Source: Verrucomicrobiota bacterium (GTDB lineage Bacteria > Verrucomicrobiota > Verrucomicrobiia > Chthoniobacterales > UBA6821). Taken from it: a DNA stretch of 64,000 bases. The translations under genes and the position numbers were made by a program. The stretch spans positions 1 through 64,000 of the forward strand of contig JAIOPL010000001.1 in the NCBI GenBank assembly GCA_021413925.1. The letters run 5' to 3'. The notes below the pieces were generated by a model that was not told the origin of the DNA, did no database searches, and saw only the letters and a list, made by a program, of their open reading frames with translations. This document shows, in pieces, positions 59,363 to 64,000 of this stretch (its first letter is position 1; each line of letters opens with the position of its first letter).

Positions 59363-61183
59363 ATGGGGAACCTGCCTGACTTATTTGAAGAACTGAAGTC
59401 TGCAGTGCTTTGCGGTGATGGAGCGATGGGCACGCTCCTGGCCGAGAGGGGCGTTCCTGCGGGAAACTGCTTTGAGGAGCTCTGTCTCTCCCAACCGGAA
59501 ACAATCTCCTCCATTCACCGCGAATACCTGGAGGCCGGAGCCCAACTCATCACCACCAACTCCTTCGGAGCGAATGCACGCAAGCTATTCGCGTTCGGTC
59601 TTGAAGGACGGGTGGGCGACATCAACAGAGCGGCCACCCGCTTGGCTCGGGAGGCTGTGGATGCCTCCGGAAGGCCTGCCCTGGTTGCCGGAAGTGTGGG
59701 CCCCCTTGGTTCTCACCAAGCGGAAGCCGACCAGAACCAAGAAGTTCTTTTCCGAGAGCAGATCAGCGGACTGCTCGAAGGAGGTGCGGACCTGATCCTG
59801 CTGGAGACCTTCCAGGATCCCGAGGAGCTCTCGCTAGCACTGCAAGTAGCCAAATCACTCGGCAACAAGCCGGTCATTACCCTGATCGCCTCTCCCGAGA
59901 GCGGGCGCTTACCCGGCGGAGCCTGGATCGGAGATGTCCTGGAATCCCTTGGTGAACAGGGTGCGGACCTGGTCGGTCTGAACTGCGTGAACGGTCCCCA
60001 GGCGATGCTTCGCCTCGTCGAAAAAATCGCACCCGCCCGCCCTCTCGCCGTCTATCCAAATGCCGGGCGGCCTACCTATCAGGAAGGCCGCATCGCTTAC
60101 GGCACGACACCCGAATATTTCGCCGATCTAGGCCGCCGGATGGCCGAGGCTGGCGCCGCCTTGGTCGGTGGATGCTGCGGAACCTCTCCTCTTCATATCA
60201 AGGCGCTCAGCAAAGCGCTGCAAGGCCTCAAACCGACAACACGACAAACAACGGGAGTCGTCACCAGTCTAGAACCTCCCCCGGCCCCGGAACCCACCGA
60301 GAAAAGCATTCTCGACCTGATCGCCGGGGGAAAGACCGTTATCGTCACGGAACTGGATCCTCCCAAGACACTCCCTTTGGAAAAATTCTTCACTGCCGCC
60401 GAAGCACTCACCCGGGCGGGAAGTGACGCCATCACCCTGGCAGACAATTCACTCGCTATCCTGAGGGTCAGCAATTTCGCTGTAGCCGCAATGTTGAAGC
60501 AACGGGGAATCACCCCCCTTCTGCACGTGAGTTGCCGGGATCGCAATGTGATCGGCCTCCAGAGCGAACTCCTCGGCATGGCAGCGATGGGAATGCGCCA
60601 TGTGCTTGCCCTGACGGGAGATCCCGCCAAGGGAGGAGACCATCCCGACGCAACCTCCGTCTATGACGTGAACTCCGTCGGCCTCCTGGAGATCATCCGC
60701 AGACTGAATGAAGGATATACGCTGGCCGGGACCGACCTGCAGGCGCGGCCCGATCTCATTGCGGGATGCACCTTCAACCCCAACGCCCGGAGTCTCGACA
60801 CGCAGATCCAGCGCCTCGAGCGCAAGATCAAGGCCGGGGCACGGTATGTCATGACCCAACCGGTTTTTGAAACCGCCTTGGTCGAAGAGACCGCGAGACG
60901 GACCGCTCACTTCGGAGTGCCGGTCTTTATCGGCGTCTGGCCTCTGCTCAACGGACGCCAGGCAAAGTTCCTCCATAACGAGGTGCCCGGCATCACGATC
61001 CCCGTTCCCGTCATGGCCCGGATGGAGGGTCTCGAAGGTGCTGAGGGACGCAAGGAAGGTGTCGCCATCGCTAAGGAGGTGACTCGCTCCGTGCTTGATC
61101 ACTTCCCGGGCGTCTACTTCATGACACCCTTCCTCGCCTATCAGACCACCGAGGAACTCTCCTCATTCGTCAGAGGACGCTGA
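59363..61183 (+). CDS. Bifunctional homocysteine S-methyltransferase / methylenetetrahydrofolate reductase
   Basis: This is a fusion of 606 residues. The N-terminal part (~1-295) is a homocysteine methyltransferase: LCGDGAMGTLLAERG, TTNSFGANARKL and the zinc-binding cysteines GLNCVNGPQ and GGCCGTSP. The C-terminal part (~310-600) is an MTHFR: VTELDPPKTLPLEKFF, SDAITLADNSLAILR, MRHVLALTGDPAKGG, AGARYVMTQPVF and VPVFIGVWPLL. It resembles Bacillus YitJ and would couple methyl-THF formation with Met synthesis. A cobalamin domain is absent, so it either works with a separate MetH module or uses another methyl donor. Confidence 0.92.
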   Translation: MGNLPDLFEELKSAVLCGDGAMGTLLAERGVPAGNCFEELCLSQPETISSIHREYLEAGAQLITTNSFGANARKLFAFGLEGRVGDINRAATRLAREAVDASGRPALVAGSVGPLGSHQAEADQNQEVLFREQISGLLEGGADLILLETFQDPEELSLALQVAKSLGNKPVITLIASPESGRLPGGAWIGDVLESLGEQGADLVGLNCVNGPQAMLRLVEKIAPARPLAVYPNAGRPTYQEGRIAYGTTPEYFADLGRRMAEAGAALVGGCCGTSPLHIKALSKALQGLKPTTRQTTGVVTSLEPPPAPEPTEKSILDLIAGGKTVIVTELDPPKTLPLEKFFTAAEALTRAGSDAITLADNSLAILRVSNFAVAAMLKQRGITPLLHVSCRDRNVIGLQSELLGMAAMGMRHVLALTGDPAKGGDHPDATSVYDVNSVGLLEIIRRLNEGYTLAGTDLQARPDLIAGCTFNPNARSLDTQIQRLERKIKAGARYVMTQPVFETALVEETARRTAHFGVPVFIGVWPLLNGRQAKFLHNEVPGITIPVPVMARMEGLEGAEGRKEGVAIAKEVTRSVLDHFPGVYFMTPFLAYQTTEELSSFVRGR

Positions 61184-61228
61184 TCCGCAAATGCAGTCGG
61201 GGCTCGAAAGAGCATGTTCCCAATAAAA

Positions 61229-61256
61229 AAGCCCCTCTGCCGAAGCAGAGGGGCTT
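61229..61256 (-). terminator. Rho-independent terminator of rpsT
   Basis: A perfect 12-bp stem (AAGCCCCTCTGC, 61229-61240 with 61245-61256) has the loop CGAA and is followed on the minus strand by a T-run. It lies 26 bases after the rpsT stop. Confidence 0.92.
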
Positions 61257-61282
61257 AGAATAACTAAAGAACGGAAAGAAGT

Positions 61283-61645
61283 TTACTTCTTCGGCTTCAG
61301 CTTCGCCTTTGTCTTGGCAACCACCTTCTTGACCGCGGTCTTTTTCTTGGGAGCCTCGACCTGCTTGGCTCCTTTGGCAATACGGGTGTTCAGACGGCTC
61401 TTCTTACGGGAAGCGACATTCTTGTGGATAGCCCCTTTCTTGGCGGCTTTATCAAGCGCGGAGGAAAAGTTCTGGTAGAGGGCTGTCACCTCATCGACAC
61501 CAGCATGGAGGGCGGCACGTAGTTTTTTCTCTTCGGTCTTGAGACGGCTCAGGACGCTCGTGTTGCGGGCCTCGCGCTTGATAGTCTGACGCTTGCGCTT
61601 GAGTTCGGAGTTGCTTTTTTTGACTACTACTTTGGTTGTTGCCAT
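61283..61645 (-). CDS. rpsT: 30S ribosomal protein S20
   Basis: S20 binds 16S rRNA early in assembly. The protein has 120 residues against the usual ~88. The S20 core is SNSELKRKRQTIKREARNTSVLSRLKT … AAKKGAIHKNVASRKKSRLNTRIA. A ~25-residue tail of Lys, Ala, Val and Pro (KKKTAVKKVVAKTKAKLKPKK) is an extension. It follows the CAU tRNA on the same strand by 45 bases, so the two could share a transcript. Confidence 0.93.
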   Translation of the reverse strand: MATTKVVVKKSNSELKRKRQTIKREARNTSVLSRLKTEEKKLRAALHAGVDEVTALYQNFSSALDKAAKKGAIHKNVASRKKSRLNTRIAKGAKQVEAPKKKTAVKKVVAKTKAKLKPKK

Positions 61646-61690
61646 AGGAAAGGTGTTGGGTGTCTTGAGTGGGTACGGTGGATAGTCGAG

Positions 61691-61765
61691 TGGTGCCAGT
61701 AGCAGGATTCGAACCTGCGACCAAGGGCTTATGAGTCCCCTACTCTACCGCTGAGCTATACTGGC
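61691..61765 (-). tRNA. tRNA-Met (anticodon CAU)
   Basis: The gene folds as a cloverleaf: acceptor GCCAGTA/TACTGGC, D arm GCTC…GAGT, anticodon loop CTCATAA, T arm GCAGG-TTCGAAT-CCTGC, and CCA encoded. The top pair of the anticodon stem is A-G (GGGGA against GCCCT). CAU can be elongator Met or the Ile tRNA read as AUA after lysidine modification. The body GGACTCATAA…CCTTGGTCG fits elongator Met as I know it, but Ile2 cannot be excluded. It is not an initiator: acceptor 1-72 is paired (G-C). Confidence 0.88.
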
Positions 61766-61901
61766 GATGAGGGCGAAGCGTACCAATTCAACGCATCTCT
61801 TCAAGGGAGAATATGAAGCGGTGAAGATTCCTCTCCACTAAGCAAAGCACTTATTTGCCTCCGGTCACATAGGAAGCAGGGAAAAATACCCGACTAATCT
61901 A

Positions 61902-61930
61902 TTGACAACTTTCTGCATAGGTCCTACCAC
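61902..61930 (+). promoter_or_regulatory. Possible promoter of the outer-membrane protein gene
   Basis: A perfect -35 TTGACA (61902-61907) is followed after 17 bases by TACCAC (61925-61930), a weak -10. It lies 35 bases before the ATG at 61965. Confidence 0.45.
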
Positions 61931-61964
61931 TCAGCGTGTCAGTACAACCATAAACCAAAACTAA

Positions 61965-62495
61965 ATGAACAAAACACTTACACTCCTCGCAGTTGTGATT
62001 GCTACCGCAGCGACCTCGTTCGCCGGTTCTGCAGTCTCCTCCAAGAAAGTTGTCGTCGCCCCTCAGGAAGATCTCTTCCGTGCCGGTGAAGTCCAGCTCG
62101 ACGTATTCGCAGCTGGTGCTGCCGGTAACTACAAGGGCGGATCCGTCAACGGATTCGGCGGCGGTCTCGGCCTGAGCTACTTCTTCACGAAGTACTTTGG
62201 TATCGGAATCGACGACACCCTCACCAGCCTCAATGGCAATGGCCACACCTACAACAGCACTCAGGGCAACCTGATCGCCCGTCTCCCGATCGAGAGCCTT
62301 CACCTTGCTCCTTACGCCCTTGTTGGCGGTGGTGCAACCTGGGGCACACAGATCCAGGGCAACGGCAACGTTGGTGGTGGTCTTGAGTACCGCATCAACC
62401 GCGGCATCGGCCTCTTCGCTGATTCCCGTTACCTCTTCGGTAACAACGGTCTCAACGAGAGCCTCACCCGCGCCGGTCTCCGTTTCATCTTCTAA
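61965..62495 (+). CDS. Small outer-membrane beta-barrel protein
   Basis: The 176-residue protein has a signal peptide (MNKTLTLLAVVIATAATSFA) followed by alternating hydrophobic strands typical of an eight-stranded barrel. Examples are LDVFAAGAAGNYKG, GFGGGLGLSYFFTKYFGIG, LHLAPYALVGGGATWG and VGGGLEYRINRGIGLFADSRYLF. It ends with LRFIF, so the last residue is Phe as needed for BAM recognition. It resembles OmpA/OmpW-like small barrels. Codon use looks optimised, and a good -35 box suggests an abundant protein. Confidence 0.82.
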   Translation: MNKTLTLLAVVIATAATSFAGSAVSSKKVVVAPQEDLFRAGEVQLDVFAAGAAGNYKGGSVNGFGGGLGLSYFFTKYFGIGIDDTLTSLNGNGHTYNSTQGNLIARLPIESLHLAPYALVGGGATWGTQIQGNGNVGGGLEYRINRGIGLFADSRYLFGNNGLNESLTRAGLRFIF

Positions 62496-62521
62496 GAATC
62501 TCCTCCCGACAGCCTGATTCT

Positions 62522-63697
62522 ATGACAACACCTGCACCATCATCCGAATCCCGACGCGTTGTCGTGGGAATGAGCGGAGGAGTGGACTCCAGCGTGGCTG
62601 CCTATCTGCTGAAGGAGCAGGGATGGGAGGTCATCGGCGTCACCATGAAACTCTGGCCCCAGGACTGCATGTCCCGAGCGGAGGATAAGTGCTGCGGCCC
62701 TCAGGCTATAGCCGATGCTCGCGGCGTGGCCCATGCGCTGGGAGTGCCCCATTACGTAATCGATGAAGCCGTGCCCTTCGAGCGGTTGGTAATCGATTAC
62801 TTTGCCGATGAGTACAAGGCCGGGCGTACACCGAACCCCTGTGTCATGTGCAACGAGAAGCTGAAGTTTGGTAACCTCTGGGACAAGGCGACCGCCCTGG
62901 GCGCGGCCTACATAGCCACGGGCCACTATGCCTCCGTCGAGCATCCCGAGGATACAGACAAAGATAACAAGCTGAAGGCCCCGATCCTCCGTAAAGGACT
63001 CGACCCCAAGAAGGATCAGTCCTACTTCCTCTTCAGTTTGCGACGGGAGCAGCTCGCACGGGCTCTTTTCCCTCTCGGTTCCCTCACCAAAGAGGAAATC
63101 CGGAGCATCGCCCGCAAACTGGGCCTCAAGGTCGCCGATAAGGAGGATAGTCAGGAGATCTGCTTCGTGCCGGGCAAGGATTACAAGGCCTTCCTCAAAG
63201 ATCGTTTCACAGATCGCGGCGAGACCTTTCAGCCGGGCGGTTTTTACGACATGCAGGGTAATCACATCGGGCCGCATGATGGGATCGAACTCTTCACGAT
63301 CGGTCAGCGCAAAGGTCTTCCAGGAGGGGCGGGAACTCCCCGTTATGTCATCGATATCGACGCCGCAAGCGGCCGTGTCGTCCTGGGGGGGGAGGAGGAC
63401 CTGCTTTGCGAGGAGTTCCTTGTCAATCGGACTAACTGGCATGGAGAGGCACCCTCAACCCCACGGAGACTTTCGGTGAAAGTCCGCCATGGTCACTCGG
63501 GAGACTTGGCCGAAGTGACCGCAGGGGAGAATGATACCGCCGTCATCCGCCCCCTCCAGCCCCTACGGGCCGTCACCCCGGGACAAGCCGCCGTCTTCTA
63601 TGACGGCGATCGCGTCATCGGTGGCGGATGGATCGCCCGACGCACCACCCTTGATCCGGCAATGCTTCAAGATATCTCCGCTTCCTCCCTCGCATGA
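62522..63697 (+). CDS. mnmA: tRNA-specific 2-thiouridylase MnmA
   Basis: MnmA makes 2-thiouridine at wobble U34 of Glu, Gln and Lys tRNAs. The 391-residue protein has the PP-loop VVGMSGGVDSSVAAYLL, the first catalytic Cys in TPNPCVMCNEKLKFG, and the second Cys in DSQEICFVPGKDY. It also has GIELFTIGQRKGL and the C-terminal barrel domain. An internal linker (EHPEDTDKDNKLKAP) is slightly long. The stop overlaps the ribB start by ATGA. Confidence 0.96.
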   Translation: MTTPAPSSESRRVVVGMSGGVDSSVAAYLLKEQGWEVIGVTMKLWPQDCMSRAEDKCCGPQAIADARGVAHALGVPHYVIDEAVPFERLVIDYFADEYKAGRTPNPCVMCNEKLKFGNLWDKATALGAAYIATGHYASVEHPEDTDKDNKLKAPILRKGLDPKKDQSYFLFSLRREQLARALFPLGSLTKEEIRSIARKLGLKVADKEDSQEICFVPGKDYKAFLKDRFTDRGETFQPGGFYDMQGNHIGPHDGIELFTIGQRKGLPGGAGTPRYVIDIDAASGRVVLGGEEDLLCEEFLVNRTNWHGEAPSTPRRLSVKVRHGHSGDLAEVTAGENDTAVIRPLQPLRAVTPGQAAVFYDGDRVIGGGWIARRTTLDPAMLQDISASSLA

Positions 63698-64000
63698 AAA
63701 AACTGCCTGTGAAGCCAAGAAAAGCTCCTCAAAAAAGAGCTTCCATCAAAGGCGCCAAATCCTCCGCCTTTGATTCCATTGCCGATGTGATCGAGGAGAT
63801 ACGCAGGGGGCATATGGTCATCGTCACCGATGACGAGGATCGTGAGAATGAAGGAGATCTCGTCATGGCCGCCTCCAAAGTCACGCCACAGGCAGTGAAT
63901 TTCATGGCGACCCACGGGAGGGGACTCATCTGTGTTCCCATCACCGAGGACCGGGCTGCCCATCTTGGCCTCCAGCGCATGGTGGCCCATAATCGGGAAC
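63694..64000 (+). CDS. ribB: 3,4-dihydroxy-2-butanone 4-phosphate synthase (partial, cut by window end)
   Basis: The first ~102 residues are visible. A basic lead ([16 protein letters not shown]) precedes the family start [19 protein letters not shown], with [19 protein letters not shown] (the acidic metal-binding loop) and [15 protein letters not shown]. The product feeds the riboflavin lumazine ring. Whether a GTP cyclohydrolase II domain follows (RibBA) cannot be seen. It is translationally coupled to mnmA. No FMN riboswitch precedes it, as the start lies inside mnmA. Confidence 0.93.
   Translation, partial: MKKLPVKPRKAPQKRASIKGAKSSAFDSIADVIEEIRRGHMVIVTDDEDRENEGDLVMAASKVTPQAVNFMATHGRGLICVPITEDRAAHLGLQRMVAHNRE

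Noticed and set aside
63500-63694. FMN riboswitch upstream of ribB
   Set aside because: The ribB start overlaps the mnmA stop, so there is no untranslated leader, and the conserved FMN-box bases are not seen.

Overview
The window reads as ordinary chromosome of a Gram-negative bacterium, most likely a member of the Verrucomicrobiota. That is an inference from gene style. The genome is fairly GC-rich. It encodes LPS heptose synthesis (hldD), an LptF/LptG permease, Pal-TolB, TolC, a fused SecDF, a solitary pseudopilin, a Gly-rich RRM protein and Pro/Ala/Thr-rich exported proteins. The gene broken by the IS at the left edge carries an RVEPDG motif that I associate with verrucomicrobial exported proteins. 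No rRNA or marker gene in the window settles the phylum.

Layout. 1-2.7 kb is accessory: a nearly complete IS4-family element cuts a low-GC gene for a membrane-anchored protein, followed by a RelE/ParE-Phd toxin-antitoxin pair. 2.8-9.0 kb holds uvrD/pcrA, purN, rplU-rpmA, a tRNA-Leu, a DEDDh exonuclease, DAHP synthase and yajQ. 9.0-10.4 kb carries two small orphan genes flanked by integron attC-like core sites. 10.4-15 kb has hldD, a TPR protein and exported or membrane hypotheticals. 15-24 kb has dinG, an Lpt permease, dus, phoR-phoB, pfkA and a membrane protein that aligns with xanthorhodopsin-type rhodopsins but has lost the retinal lysine. 23.9-27.8 kb (minus strand) is a DegT aminotransferase, pal, tolB and prephenate dehydratase. 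27.9-32.5 kb is a lipoprotein and a marR-tolC-pgeF-methyltransferase run. 32.4-50.5 kb, almost all minus strand, holds an AsmA-like protein, priA, ilvB, a pseudopilin, glgB, a PfkB kinase, secDF-yajC, livFGM, a DUF309 protein and a glycosyltransferase. 51-64 kb, mostly plus strand, has pabB, an RRM protein (minus), tyrA-aroA-cmk-plsC, an ABC-2 exporter, a fused homocysteine methyltransferase/MTHFR, rpsT and a CAU tRNA (minus), a small outer-membrane barrel, mnmA and the start of ribB.

How the genes fit together. Aromatic amino acid and folate synthesis is spread over four places (DAHP synthase, pheA, pabB, tyrA-aroA). Envelope biogenesis is the other theme (hldD, lptF/G, pal-tolB, secDF-yajC, tolC, plsC, OM barrel). 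Several systems are split. LivFGM lacks LivH and a binding protein, Pal-TolB lacks TolQRA, and TolC with its MarR regulator has no adjacent pump.

The most unusual items are the lysine-less rhodopsin homologue (23208-23897), a tRNA-Leu whose anticodon reads AAG instead of GAG (6422-6505), attC-like sites around 9.07-10.35 kb, a dispersed family of short-word intergenic repeats, and a strong minus-strand terminator upstream of phoB with no gene to terminate.
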